The notes below the pieces were generated by a model. That model saw nothing but the letters and a program-made list of their open reading frames with translations, was not told the DNA's origin and searched no databases. A stretch of DNA of 64,000 nucleotides. Source: Liolophura sinensis. Its lineage: Eukaryota; Mollusca; Polyplacophora; Chitonida; Chitonidae. Shown piece after piece: positions 11,057 through 22,262 of the stretch (within the stretch, counting starts at the first letter, position 1; every line of letters starts with the position of its first letter). The stretch spans positions 22,608,955-22,672,954 of the forward strand of contig NC_088305.1 of the NCBI RefSeq assembly GCF_032854445.1. Direction: 5' to 3'. A program made the position numbers and the translations under genes.

Positions 11057-11304
11057 AGGGGCCTCCGTGGCTTAGTTGATTAGCGCTCTAGCTCAGTTGG
11101 TTAGCAATGCGGTCGCTGTGAGTTCAAGTCCAGCTAATGCTGGCTTCCTCTCTGGCCGTTCGTGGGAAGGTCTGGCAAAACCTGCGGATGGTTGTGGCCT
11201 CCCCCCGTGCTCTATCCGGTTTCCTCCCACCATAATGCTGGCCACTGTCATATAAGTGAAATATTCTTGAGTACGGCGTAAAACGCCAATCAAATAAATA
11301 AATA
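11057..11304 (+). mobile_element. tRNA-derived SINE, near full length
   Basis: The head starts GGGGCCTCCGTGGCTTAGTT, with an A-box-like segment (TGGCTTAGTTGATTAG), a locally duplicated CTCAGTTGGTTAGC, and a B-box-like segment (GTGAGTTCAAGTCC). The body includes GCTGGCTTCCTCTC, CCTGCGGATGGTTG and CCTCCCACCATAATGCTGG, then TGAAATATTCTTGAGTACGG, CGTAAAACGCCAATC and an AAAT tail. This is the reference form for the other copies listed here. Such elements are transcribed by RNA polymerase III and moved by a partner LINE. This copy is diverged and probably inert. Confidence 0.85.
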
Positions 11305-11411
11305 CTTTATATACTTTTTAGCTCTTTGGTGATTTCTGTTTAAAGTGGAATGCCCATTATAGTTTAGGGCTGGTATACGAATCTCTGTTAGACGCTTAGA
11401 TTTCTTGGTTC

Positions 11412-11637
11412 TTTCATGGCTCATCTGGTTAACGTACATGTTCACAGTAACCATCAGGCAATTGACCAATAAGGTTCCGTGTTTAAATCCTGCCTTTAAA
11501 TCGGGCCGTTTATAGCGTTGGAGGTGATTTTTTCTGGGCAGTCCGACTCCATCCACCAAGCATAAACCTGTCCGCCGTCATGTAAGTGACAAATCCTTAA
11601 GTCCGGTGGTAAACACCAATCAGATCAATAAATAATT
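11412..11637 (+). repeat. Highly diverged SINE
   Basis: It begins CATGGCTCATCTGGTTAAC (A-box-like), has a CGTGTTTAAATCC B-box-like segment, and ends GTCCGGTGGTAAACACCAATC plus ATCAATAAATAA. Its body differs from the common SINE, so it may be an old copy or a sister family. Confidence 0.6.
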
Positions 11638-12819
11638 AAAGTTTTGTCTGGAGAGGCCAAGTGAAAGTAGGGCTATTATTGTCATTATCACCAACACTGG
11701 TAGGGCTTACATTTGCGTGGATGTGTGAAGCTTGAAATATTGATTATTGGCGATGGAGACAAACCATGTAGACGGTGACTAAACGAGACTTTGTCTTATA
11801 CATGCTCCTTATAATATTCTCTGTAAAGAGCCTTCACAACATTGCCCATTCAATAAGCATGCAAGACAACACACGTCTGCCCAAACAAGGTCATGTTGAC
11901 TTATTTCTATCCAGACATAACTAACATACACAGTACAAAATGCCTAACGCCATAACATTGTGGAACAGTAATGATACAGTCTACCGCACGCGCCCCATAT
12001 GAAGGTATAAAATCAATTAAACACCATCCGCTGTTGACAACAATATGTTCCTCGCTCTGTTGTAGGCTGTTTAAGGATATGCAAACATTTCACAATAAAC
12101 TTTGCATAATTAAGTAATACAGGGTAATATCAAGTATAAAAAGATCTGAAAGATTGTTGAAGGCAAATATTATTTGTATGACCAACTAACCGGCGAATGC
12201 CCGAAATATTATAGCAATGGTTGGATCTACCCTCATGATGTATACTGTGGACGAGCTAACATTATTACACTAGCACAGTACCCTCCATTTTAGGCATTAT
12301 TCCAGAAAACATCACAGGATTTTCTTCTCTCTGAAATGGGCCACGTCAACATATCAGATCGTGTATTGAAATGATCATGTCCTTCGCATTACTGGGGTAT
12401 TGTGTCTTTAGAATGTATTGGAACATCGAGAAACGTATAAATCCTTAGGCCTGAAGTCATCACTGGAAGGCTTTCTGCATGATTATCGAAAATCTAATAA
12501 CAGATAGTGAAAACGCTGTCACCAAACACCAATAAATTGATCATATAGTTGAAAATAAAGAGATTTTTCATTGATCGAGATCAAGTGCTTCACCCTTTTA
12601 TAAGCCATTTTTCTTTGTAATTCCATGTGTGATTCTATCCAAGTATTGACCAACGTGTCACCAGCGAGTGGTAAAAATATAAATATCAAGGACCTTTGTC
12701 TTGTGGTAAGGGATGCATCCAAATTACAGGACAAACCAGAATAGGGGGGCCAACCTTTATAATAAATACATTGTGCCTATGCTTGCAAGATAAATGTGAT
12801 ATATTACACTCCTACAAAG

Positions 12820-13034
12820 TGCCTTACTGGCTCAGCTTGTTTATGCGGTGTATCGCTGCAACTAATGCATGACGTCGCGTGTTCAAACGACGCTTCGTCT
12901 AAAGCTTTAAGTTAGGAGCTTTATCAGGCACATGTGAGTAGCGAGGGCCAGTGGTTTCTCCGTTTCTCCTTTCTTGCACTCAAACTCAACAGCCGTCGTA
13001 CAAATGGTGATCACCAATCGACTGGATAAATATA
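12820..13034 (+). repeat. Highly diverged SINE, same type as 11412-11637
   Basis: It has TACTGGCTCAGCTTGTTTATG (A-box-like), TCGCGTGTTCAAACGACGC (B-box-like), GCCGTCGTACAAATG and GATCACCAATCGACTGGATA near the 3' end. It resembles the copy 1.4 kb upstream more than the common family. Confidence 0.55.
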
Positions 13035-14077
13035 TTGAACGCCTACAGTACTCGTATTGGTAGTTGAGGGGCAAAGGCTTGACCATTTAACAGAAGCCAT
13101 CGCCTTCCATCTACACTTCTAATTTATTGCAAATATTCGCAGTGGCATGGTCACGTTTACTGATATTTACAAGGCTTATATAAACTGGGATTAGGTTCTA
13201 CTGCAGGTATTGTGCAGCGGAAATTGAAATTAATGAACAGATCCAGTCTTCATCTTTTGTTTTGGTTCCATTAACAACAGGTCTTACAAAGCTCTACTTA
13301 TCTTTTCGCTGTCCCGCTGGCCTTCCGTGCATAATTAATCAAACACTTTAGATTTAAGGTCACTTTACTGAATTGTCATATACGGCACAGGGCAACTCGT
13401 TTGTATTGAGTAGCGACTTCCGGTTAAGAAAAGATGTGTAATCAGGCATGTATCACTTGCAGAACCTTTACAATGAACCATGAAAACCAATTACCTGCCG
13501 CTATAAATATGACCATTAGACTCAAAACGCAAAGGCCAGCAGTTCCTCTTTGCCCTCTTCCACGCATGCGTTATAGATGACCCTGCACCTATGATATGTG
13601 GCCCAGAAAACGCAGGTGTGATCAGTGTTATTCAATCAACACATATGTGTGCAACATTATTCGGTCAACATAACTAACACATATCATGATGTTTCCAGGA
13701 ATATAGTGGTGTAACACAATTCTTTATGTCTGTCGTTGACTGAATGGACTGGAGTTAGCATGCGTAAACTTCTAGTATTCCCATACGGTCTTTCTGTTTT
13801 TGTTAAGCCCTGCAACAGTTGTACCTAGCTATAAGCAAGTTATCTACGAAATCAGAGAGAATTCCAGACTTATACCCACAGTCTTACATTTCGAAGAAGC
13901 TTCCTTATTCGTGGTTTTAACATGTCATTGTTAAAACTTCCAAACACGACCTCACCAAAACTTGTTTCTGTGTCTGTCTAAACTTTGCTTTTTCTCCTTC
14001 ATCTCCTTACCAGTTGTCCCATGCCCGCGTGTCTCCTTTACAAACCTCACTAGGTCACAATTCCTCTTCTTAACATC
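13035..14077. other. No gene or repeat recognised
   Basis: Unique sequence with no open frame over 60 codons and no domain recognised. Confidence 0.4.
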
Positions 14078-14111
14078 GCTAACCAACTGAGCCACGGAGG
14101 CCCCGTCATAT

Positions 14112-14148
<37 letters not shown>
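14078..14148 (-). repeat. SINE head fragment followed by (AAT)n
   Basis: The first 28 bp, read on the minus strand, are the SINE start GGGGCCTCCGTGGCTCAGTT plus GGTTAGCG. They stop abruptly and are followed by about twelve AAT units. Confidence 0.8.
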
Positions 14149-14151
<3 letters not shown>

Positions 14152-14520
14152 CAGTGGTGTGCTGGATATTGGACGGAGTTCAAGATTAAGGCGCAGGACG
14201 ACACCAGTTTCCTAAAATGCTATAGACTTACTCTCCACGCCCAGTATGTAGCGTTCCACTTGCTCTTGAATAATAATGACGTCAGCCGAGGCAATGGGCT
14301 TTTGTCGTCGAAACCTAGCTTATGCAGTTTAACATTATAAATTAAGGAGTGGCTGATTTTAAGGATAGCTGAATACAGACAATTAGTTAAAAGAAACAGA
14401 TTATAGTTTACGTCCAAACCAGTCCTTCTCCTTATCACTTTTGTATCAGTGAAAGCTTTTGATCACAAAAATATTTCTCCAAACTCCGCTTCCTCCACTT
14501 CTTGTCCTCGACATACATAA

Positions 14521-14582
14521 TATTTATTTATTTATTTATTTGATTGGTGTTTTACGCCCTACTCAAGAATATTTCACTTAAT
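14521..14582 (-). repeat. SINE 3'-end fragment
   Basis: (TTTA)n, TTGATTGGTGTTTTACGCC and TACTCAAGAATATTTCACTT make up only the terminal 60 bp of the SINE. Confidence 0.85.
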
Positions 14583-16113
14583 AAAGAAATTAAAATGCAC
14601 AATAAATAAGACGTCATTTATTTTGCGTCAGAAAGCATGCGCGTTCATGCAAAGCTAAGCTATTGACATATTTGTTAAAATATATGCTGTGAAATAAGTG
14701 TATATAGACCTTCAGTTGCAGGCGACATCTCGGAGATGTTGACTATAACATAACACAGTCATAACACAGTTTATACACTATCGTGATGGCTAGGCAGTTT
14801 ATCATCATGAACTGACTATACACACCAGACATAACTGTAATAAGAATTGTTCTGCTCTTTGTTTGCCCCCGAGTGATACCTTATGAGGCAACATGGATGA
14901 AAATATTCTTGGACGCCTAGATAGAACGAGGAATATACAGTTATATAGTGTCTGTCACAAAGCGATTACGTCTGCATTTTGAACCCGCTTAGCCTGCGTT
15001 AAATGTAGACCGACGAAGCCTTATATTTTGAATAGAAATTTCCTTCCGACAGAGGTAAGTTGCCATATCGGTAGCCCTCTGATGAAGTTCAGTATGCCAC
15101 TCATTATTAACTCCACTCTTTCACGGATTCGCGGCCTTACCCTCGGGCAATGGAATCTGAGATACAAGGAATTAACTTTGAGTTGTATTTTCTCTCTCCG
15201 CCGACTCCATGTATTTACATAAGTGTTCGGCTTGTTTTGTCCCTAGCTATTATCAGTAAAGAGAAAATTCTGACTGTAATGAATGCCACTGAATGCTTAC
15301 GTGTGTATGTAAGATATAAACGATTTCTGGTCGTGATATATGCTAGAGCATTCAGGCTCTGTTACAAAATCCACTTGTCTTGATTTACCTGCTTGTGTGT
15401 AAAACACGAAATGCTTCTTTTTGCTGACCACCTCATATCATAGGAGCCCAGGAGTTTAGGGTTTTTTCCGGTTATATCATGCATGTTGATTTGACACTCA
15501 AAGTTCATTTTCTACTATTATTGTTAAAAGCAGTCATTTGTAAGATATCTGCCTGTTAGAGTGGAGTTCTAGGCGAATCCAATAGCGACATGTCATAACA
15601 CGTCGTCTAAATATCTTAAAAATGGATAGAAAATGTAATGGCCGCTTGGAATTCAGAGACAATAGATTCTGACACAAGGAGTCATTACCAAGGTTAGTCG
15701 TGTATATTTTGCTCTCTGACTGAATAGAAAACCTGGCATTCAAAAACTGTCGTAATTATTTGCTAATTATGTCAATCGTCTGTCATATCGATTCTTTTGT
15801 AAGCCATGTGAAAGAATAATTATAGCTCTGCTTATGTATTTCGAAGTGAAAGCTCATGCTGAATGTTTTGACTGGAATTATATCAATAAAAGTTTACACA
15901 AGACTGTATTAAAAATATTTAACATGACAAAAACCAACCCCAAACCAAAAGATAGGGAGAATAATGAAACGTTTATGTTATTTCTAAATTTCCAGTTGTC
16001 TATTTCTTATCGATGGATTGGGGATTGGGTGAAATGGGTGAAAACATTTAAGGTATTGTACAATGTACCAGATATAATCTCGTGTCTACTTCACAACAAT
16101 GTTTGATAAAAAG
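14583..16113. other. No gene or repeat recognised
   Basis: Unique sequence. The longest open frame (15834-16106, 90 codons) shows no recognisable motif and is not called. Confidence 0.4.
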
Positions 16114-16276
16114 TGTGCCGTCGCTGTGAGTTCAAGTCCAGCTCATGCTGGCTTCCTCTCCGGACATAAGTGGGAAGGTCTGTAAGCGGGGTTCTGTCCA
16201 TTTTCCTCCCACCTCAATGCTGGTCGCCGTCGTATACGTGAAATATACTTGAGTACGGCGTAAAACATCAATCAAA

Positions 16277-16339
<63 letters not shown>

Positions 16340-16360
16340 GTAAATAAATAAATAAATAAT
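16114..16360 (+). mobile_element. SINE, 5'-truncated, with a long (AAAT)n tail
   Basis: It starts at the B-box region (GTCGCTGTGAGTTCAAGTCC), lacks the A box, and continues through body and 3' end. The tail is an 85-bp AAAT run (16275-16360) with one AAGT interruption, the longest SINE tail in the window. Confidence 0.88.
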
Positions 16361-16856
16361 GAGAAGTGGAGTAAGTCTTGTTGATACTAATATTTGCTAG
16401 CTGCCATTTAACTATTTTCCATTAAATTTTAACCTATGGGATGACACACTTGTCATGCAAATGGACAAACTTCTGTGCATTGTCCAGTACCATTCCTCTA
16501 CCGCAAACTATGTCCTAGAGCAGCTCGTTTATTGAAGTTAAAATTTCTGGAGACGTTGTTTCACTATTTTCCTGAAGGAATGATGACCAAATCAAAAAGT
16601 ATCAAAGTGGGGATGATGACCGTGAAACGGGACTTCCATCTTGTGACCTGAAATCTCGGATCCATGTTAGTGTCCATCCGGAAATGATGGCCGAGTGATA
16701 TAGTGTCCCTGTGATAAGGAGACAGTCTTGTCAACAAGAACATCGATGGAATCAGTCCTGTGTTTTCTTAATGTAAATACTGTAAGAGCCGAAATCCAAA
16801 TCAATGTATACGCTTCATGTCAAGTAGGTGTGAAGCCATGGATCTCCTTTATGTCT

Positions 16857-16987
16857 ATGTATTGATTTGATTGGTGTTTTACACCGCACTCAAGAACAAT
16901 TCACTTGGCGGCCAGCATTATTGTGGGAGGAAAACGTAACCAGCCCGTAGAAAATCCACGACCATCCGCACGCTGTTGATAGACCTT
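16857..16987 (-). mobile_element. SINE, 5'-truncated
   Basis: Minus-strand copy with TGATTGGTGTTTTACACCG, GGCGGCCAGCATTATTGTGG and CCACGACCATCCGCA. It ends before the tRNA-like head. Confidence 0.82.
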
Positions 16988-17012
16988 ATCACATATGACC
17001 GGAGTGCAAGCC

Positions 17013-17121
17013 AGTGTAAATGCATAAAAAGTAGCAAATTACACGCACCGTAGCTCCAGACCTTAATCAGAATTAGGTCAAAATGTGCAGTGATGTAAAT
17101 TGTAATTTACTAGCCGTCCCA
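17013..17121 (+). repeat. Dispersed repeat family X, 3' half (copy G)
   Basis: GTAAATGCATAAAAAGTAGC, AAATTACACGC, GTAGCTCCA, GAATTAGGTCAAAATGTGCA and AATTTACTAGCCGTC match the 3' half of the copy at 20499-20690 and part of copy A. Confidence 0.6.
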
Positions 17122-17854
17122 GGTCTTAAATTACTCAAAATGCTGTTGGGTTCACATTTAGCATAAAGTAACATTAAAGACTAAAGCAGGGAAAGTCGCC
17201 CTTGACCATCAGAATGATAAAAACATTCAAGCATGATAATATAACATAACAGTGGCCAGGGATGTCATTGAAGCGGTTGAAGCGAGAAAGGCTACTGATA
17301 ACACGTTTACAATGGCGCGCATATCAATGGTATCTCGCACGAGAACGCTCCATAGCCTCTGGAGACATGTCTTAATGGAGATTAAAATAACTTATAGAAT
17401 GAAATCCCCGACAGTATTGCATGACAACGCATTACTCTAGTTCTTCTGGGAGCAAAAGTAAGGTGTGGCAGTCTGGATGTACGTCAGCATGACAGCATTT
17501 ACCGACGAGCTAAGTCATTATGATCATAATTATGTATATAGGTGTTAGCACAAAAGGTGAGAGCATTGAACGCTGACGTTATGCACGAGAAATCGAATCA
17601 TCACTTTCTCCTTAGAGCGGCAATGCTGGAATATTTTTGTCCGCTGAGGGAAAAAAACCACATTGTAACAAAGGCACAATAATACGAACACGTGACTCGC
17701 AAGGATTTCGTCAACTTGAATCCGATATTAAAATGATGAAATTCCATCTGATTTAATTGAATTGTACATAGGTGTGTTTGATTAGTGTTTGACGACATTT
17801 GCAAGTCCATTCTGATCATGTCAACACGATGTCGCCTTGTAACAGATTTGGAGA
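17122..17854. other. No gene recognised
   Basis: Unique sequence. Open frames of 62 and 104 codons here have no recognisable features. Confidence 0.4.
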
Positions 17855-18010
17855 TGTGATCAAACCTGGGTCGGGTCATACCAAATATGTTGCTGCCTCC
17901 CTTGGCGCTCAGCACAGAACTCAGAGCAAGGAAACAGCGGGTTGACGCGGCACCCGTAGAATGTGACTGCGGGCGGTCTCATGTGTGATGTCTTCGGCAC
18001 GATACTTTAG
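17855..18010 (+). repeat. Dispersed repeat family Y, copy 2
   Basis: It has CTGGGTCGGGTCATACC, TTGCTGCCTCCCTTGGCGCT, CAGCA, GGGTTGACG and ATGTGACTGCGGGCGG. It is the partner of 9815-9990 in the same orientation, with different spacing between blocks. Confidence 0.55.
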
Positions 18011-19815
18011 TGGCAGCAATTTTGACGACTTATAAGAATTTTGCATCTATCCACTGGACAGGGGTAGAGCGTTGAACCGAACTCACTCAGACTGTGAAGC
18101 ACGTCCTGCTATTAATCTATAACAGTTCAGGTTTGTGCACAAATATACCATTTATTGAGCAGTCAGACTAAGCCCTGGTGAGAGGTAAATATCCAGGTCG
18201 ATGGCTCTGTGCTTAAATTCTGTCGCAGGTTGAAGTCAACGCAGTTTTCCGCTGGCATTCATTTATATACGTTTTACCGTACAAGATTTGTATTTATTTA
18301 TTGTAAATGATTGAATATTTATTCCATACTTTCCAGTAAAACCATCTTCCTGCCAGCAAAGGTTGATGCTGAGAAATAGGATTCGTAATTACCCTTGCTG
18401 TACCGTACACATGAAAATGCGCAGACACCTACTGTTTCTATAGTCAGTGGCAATGCGGCGTACGTACTTCCGCCAGAGGATTTTCAACCAAGCATCCATC
18501 GGCCCTTTTAAGTCTGTATTTCCTTATTTCGAAGCCAGTGCATCTAAGTTTGGACTAGATACATTCCCTGTCACAAAAGGCCAACAGTAAGTAGCACTAT
18601 GAGCGATGATGTGCTTTTATTGTAATGAACAGGCGGCGGGAAGTCACTGAGCTATCATAAAATATCGCTGATAGCAAAAGAGTGCGAAAAGCCAATGTAA
18701 CCTAGTATGCTAATGTTTCGCCAGTAATTTCGTGTCTATTTTGCCACAATATTACCTTCCATCCTTTAACAGGTCTATTTATTGCGTTGGCACTTCTTTT
18801 ACGTCTACTGTGAAATAAAGCACATACTTGTCACCACAGCAAATCCCATGTTGATTTGAACTCCTATTCGCGTCATTAAACATTGTGTCAATGTGTGTCA
18901 TTAAACAATGTGTCATTCGTCCAACGGCGGCCTGGTTTATGGGTGGAGGATTCTTGAAAACCTGTAGCATATCAACCAAGTATTAAGAAACGTCTAGTAA
19001 TAATTCTTTGGCAATCAACGATCCATTGTGGCTAGTAAAAACGCTTCAGTGAAATGAGCCAGTGAGGCCGATACGCGACAGTAGGCTGTGTCCTTGAGCG
19101 ATATTTGTTTGCTTTGTGTTTCTAAAATAGCAAATGTCTTTGTATACACGTCCAGGGTCTTCTGATTGATTCAGTAAGCTATGAATCAAGTTTTATAGCA
19201 CTTCACAGGACAATGCTGTCTATTTCTTAGATAGTCGCCTATATTCAGCTGTCTGTAAAATCCGTCATACTCGCTGCGGTAGAGAGTATAGAAAGTATAG
19301 GCGCAAAATAATCTACCAATCAAATTGGTCGTTATTGCGTGGACACAATTGTTATTTAATTATTTTCCAATAAACCCACAAATGTTCTACATGTATGTGG
19401 CGTGGAAAACGGAAAATGTTGCACAAAAGAATTGGTGAATACGTAACAGTCCGTGAACTCTCGCCCGATGTCTTGTGCTTTAAAGGCAAAAAAACCCCCC
19501 ACTTTACATACATGTATATATGCGTGTGTGTAATACATATATGTAAGACTATTAAAACTGGTAAAACGGTTGTAAAACGGTAGATTCTCCGGTGGTCTAG
19601 AGTGAACCAGAGGATGTCCGTGACGTCACATCCATATTTTTTTGCTTGAAATAGCTCTTAGAATGCATTCTAGAAAAATGTATTCATAAATCTATGTGTT
19701 TATAAATGTTTAATGTTGAAATGTAACAGTCTGTATGTGTGAGGCGACAAAAACCAGATGTCGACGTCACTCTACCCGATATTACCAGAAAAGGCCACCC
19801 TATAATTCAACATTT
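18011..19815. other. No gene or repeat recognised
   Basis: Unique sequence with short open frames only. Nothing supported. Confidence 0.4.
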
Positions 19816-19975
19816 CCTAGGCATTTTATTTATTTATGTATTTATTTGATTGGTGTTTTACGCCGTACTCAAGAATACTTCACTTATACGACAGCGGCCA
19901 GCATTATGGTGGGAGGGAACCGGGCCGAGCCCGGCGGAAATCCACGACCATCCGCAGGTTGCCCTAGGCATTTTA
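19816..19975 (-). mobile_element. 5'-truncated SINE with perfect 13-bp target duplication
   Basis: CCTAGGCATTTTA occurs at 19816-19828 and again at 19963-19975. Between them lies a minus-strand SINE: AAAT tail, GTACGGCGTAAAACACCAAT, GAAGTATTCTTG, the CCACCATAATGCTGGCCG region, and truncation at GCAACCTGCGGA. The exact duplication shows that truncation happened at insertion (incomplete target-primed reverse transcription), not by later deletion. Confidence 0.95.
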
Positions 19976-20210
19976 ATAGGCTAAAAAAATTCTAAAAAGA
20001 TAAATCGAACTATTTTTTATGAACAGTGTTTAATGGTCTTTCATGTGACATAGGACTCGTTAGTTTCGGCTTCTAGTCCTAGTAGCTCTTTTCTTCTGGT
20101 TCTGTATCCATTACCTTCATCTGCAACCCTAATCGCCGTCATATCTATATTTACCTGGCAACTTGACCGATTTTAACACCATACTCAGTGTAATTAAAGA
20201 TGTTAAAGAT

Positions 20211-20498
20211 GTGCAGTATAGAGAGTAAAACCAGAGCAGCGATGACAGTGTGATAGACGTGCACTATAGAGAGTAAAACCAGAGCGGCGAGGACAGTGTG
20301 ATAAACGTGCAGTATAGAGAGTAAAACCAGAGCGGCGAGGACAGTGTGATAGACATACAGTATAGAGAAAATAACCAGAGCAGCGATGACAGTGTGACAG
20401 ACGTACAGTATGGAGAGTAAATCCAGAGCAGCGATGACAGTGTGATAGACGTAAAGTAGAGAGAGTAAAACCAGCGCAACGACGACAGTGTGATATCT
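20211..20498. repeat. 48-bp tandem array, six copies, from family X
   Basis: Each unit is GTGCAGTATAGAGAGTAAAA, CCAGAGCAGCGATGACAG, TGTGATAGAC. Units 2 and 3 share GCGGCGAGGACAG; unit 4 is the most diverged. The final unit continues without a break into the rest of family X, so the array is an amplified internal segment of that repeat. Since 48 is divisible by three, all three minus frames stay open over long stretches. These are not genes. Confidence 0.93.
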
Positions 20499-20690
20499 CA
20501 CAAATGGTCAAACGTAATCGATGAAATACGGCCTCTTGTCTATTTACCTAAGTCAGGATTTCATTCTGACTGTTCATCAAAATGCATAAATCATAGCAAC
20601 TTAGACGCTCCCTTGCAAAATGGCTTGAGCTGAATTAGGTCAAAACATGCAGAGATGTTAACTGCAATTTATTAGACGTCACTTGTCAAG
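20499..20690 (+). repeat. Dispersed repeat family X, body (copy B)
   Basis: It continues directly from the 48-bp array: CAAATGGTCAAACGTAATCG, ATGAAATACGGCC, TTGTCTATTTACCTAAGTCA, GGATTTCATTCTGACTGTTC, then AATGCATAAATCATAGCAAC and AATTAGGTCAAAACATGCAG. It is the longest copy and the best reference for the family. Confidence 0.65.
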
Positions 20691-20757
20691 ATCGCCGTCA
20701 CATGAGTGAAATTTACTCGAGTACTGTGTTAAACACAAATTCAACCAATGTCGCGAT
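20691..20757 (+). repeat. Diverged SINE 3' end
   Basis: ATCGCCGTCACATGAGTGAA, TTACTCGAGTACTGTG and TTAAACACAAATTCAACCA parallel GCCGTCGTATAAGTGAAATA…GAGTACGGCGTAAAACACCA. It directly abuts family X. Confidence 0.55.
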
Positions 20758-21465
20758 TATACGGTGCGATTTGTCATATCAACTCGTCGAAGTCGATTAG
20801 TTGATTGAAATTGGGACCAAGGCTATTTCATACAATTTGTACAATTCCAAAACTGCGTTTTATGAACGCAGTGCATTAAATGCAGCTTGTTCTTTTTTCA
20901 TTGGGCGAGTTCATACGACAAATACGCTCTGAGCAACGCGGCTTAAATCGATACATACACTGAAATAGTTATATAGGTATAGTAGGTAAATTCATTTACT
21001 ACACCAAAAAAATTAATCTGCTAATTTGAACATCACTTTCTGTCGTGTGAGTGATGCTAAGAATGCATTCTGTTATTGCAGCCGATCATGCCGTGAGACA
21101 CAACATTCTATTAGACACTCAGGATATTATGTTGAATATGACATAGTATCATATCATCATTCTAACATCACTGACAACAGACCTTCACTTAACATTAACA
21201 GATTAATTTTTTTGATTGTACGTACAGATAATAAATTATAACTGTAAACCTATAATATGATACGAGGTGATGTTTTGAGGGTAAAATTCAGATCATACCC
21301 AACACTCCACGATACAGTCCAAGCTACCCATAGAAGTTCCAAGCACTTATACTGGTGTCTCATCATGTCGCTGACAGTCGTGACGGTGTGAAATGAAATA
21401 AAAAATAGCATTTGTACTAGATGTTGTTGTTGTCTCTTCTGGGCTTAACTGACGAATAAGAAAGT

Positions 21466-21790
21466 TACCATGTTGTTAGAACAAAATTGACTTGTCTCAC
21501 TTGGTGGAAACATGGAGATGAACAGCCTGTATGTTGCCGTGTTGCAACTAGGGAATTTGCTTGTCTCAATCAGTCACAGCATGGAGATAGATAGCCTGTA
21601 AGCTACCGATTTGTAACAACAGAATTAATTTCTCTCACTTAGTCACAACATGGGGATAGACAGCCTGTAAGTTACCGTATTGCAACAACAGAATTTACTT
21701 GTTTCACTTAGCCAAAGCATGGAGATGAATAGCCTGTAAGTTACTACATGTGTCTCATTTTGTGGCAACTTACCATGCTCTGTTTTGTCA
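21466..21790. repeat. Degenerate 69-bp tandem array, four to five copies
   Basis: Units contain GTTACCGTATTGCAACAACA, GAATTTACTTGT, CTCACTTAG, ACATGGAGATAG and AGCCTGTAA. A further partial unit (TTTACCATGTTGTGATAACA…ACGTGTCT) lies at about 22226-22262, beyond the SINE at 21940. Confidence 0.8.
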
Positions 21791-21921
21791 TATATACATA
21801 GCCTCATGCATTCTACATCTATAGTAGTCTATGTATTCTTTACCGTACATATGCCACAAACGTAGGGGCCGATTAGCTATATTTAGATTAATAATATGAC
21901 TTCAATAGCCGAAGTTACTTT

Positions 21922-22190
21922 CCTTCTATTTCATTTTATTTGTTTATTTGATTGGTGTTTTACGCCGTGTTAAAAAATATTTCACTTATACGATGGGAGG
22001 AAACCGGGTAGAGCCCGGAGGAAATCCACGACAATCCGCAGGTTGCTGAGGGACTTTCCTTCGGTCTACCGCCGGAGAGGAAGCCAGCATGATCTGGACT
22101 TGAACTCACGGCGACCACATTGGTGTGCCATGGCACCTCGCTGGCGTGCCTATCTCCTCGACCATGGAGACCCCTTCTATTTCACTTTAT
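21922..22190 (-). mobile_element. Near full-length SINE with 18-bp target duplication
   Basis: CCTTCTATTTCATTTTAT (21922-21939) and CCTTCTATTTCACTTTAT (22173-22190) flank a minus-strand SINE (21940-22172). The SINE has its AAAT tail, 3' end, body, B-box region and the head GGGGTCTCCATGGTCGAGGA. One mismatch between the duplicates indicates an older insertion than the 19.8-kb copy. A small deletion removes the GGCCGCCGTCGTATAAG neighbourhood. Confidence 0.93.
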
Positions 22191-22262
22191 CCCTCCTAGT
22201 TAAAACAGAGAGATAAATAACGAGCAGTTTACCATGTTGTGATAACAGAATACACGTGTCTA

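Noticed and set aside
20151-20511. Cys- or hydrophobic-rich repeat proteins of about 100 codons
   Set aside because: All three minus frames of the 48-bp array are open. This is a period effect.
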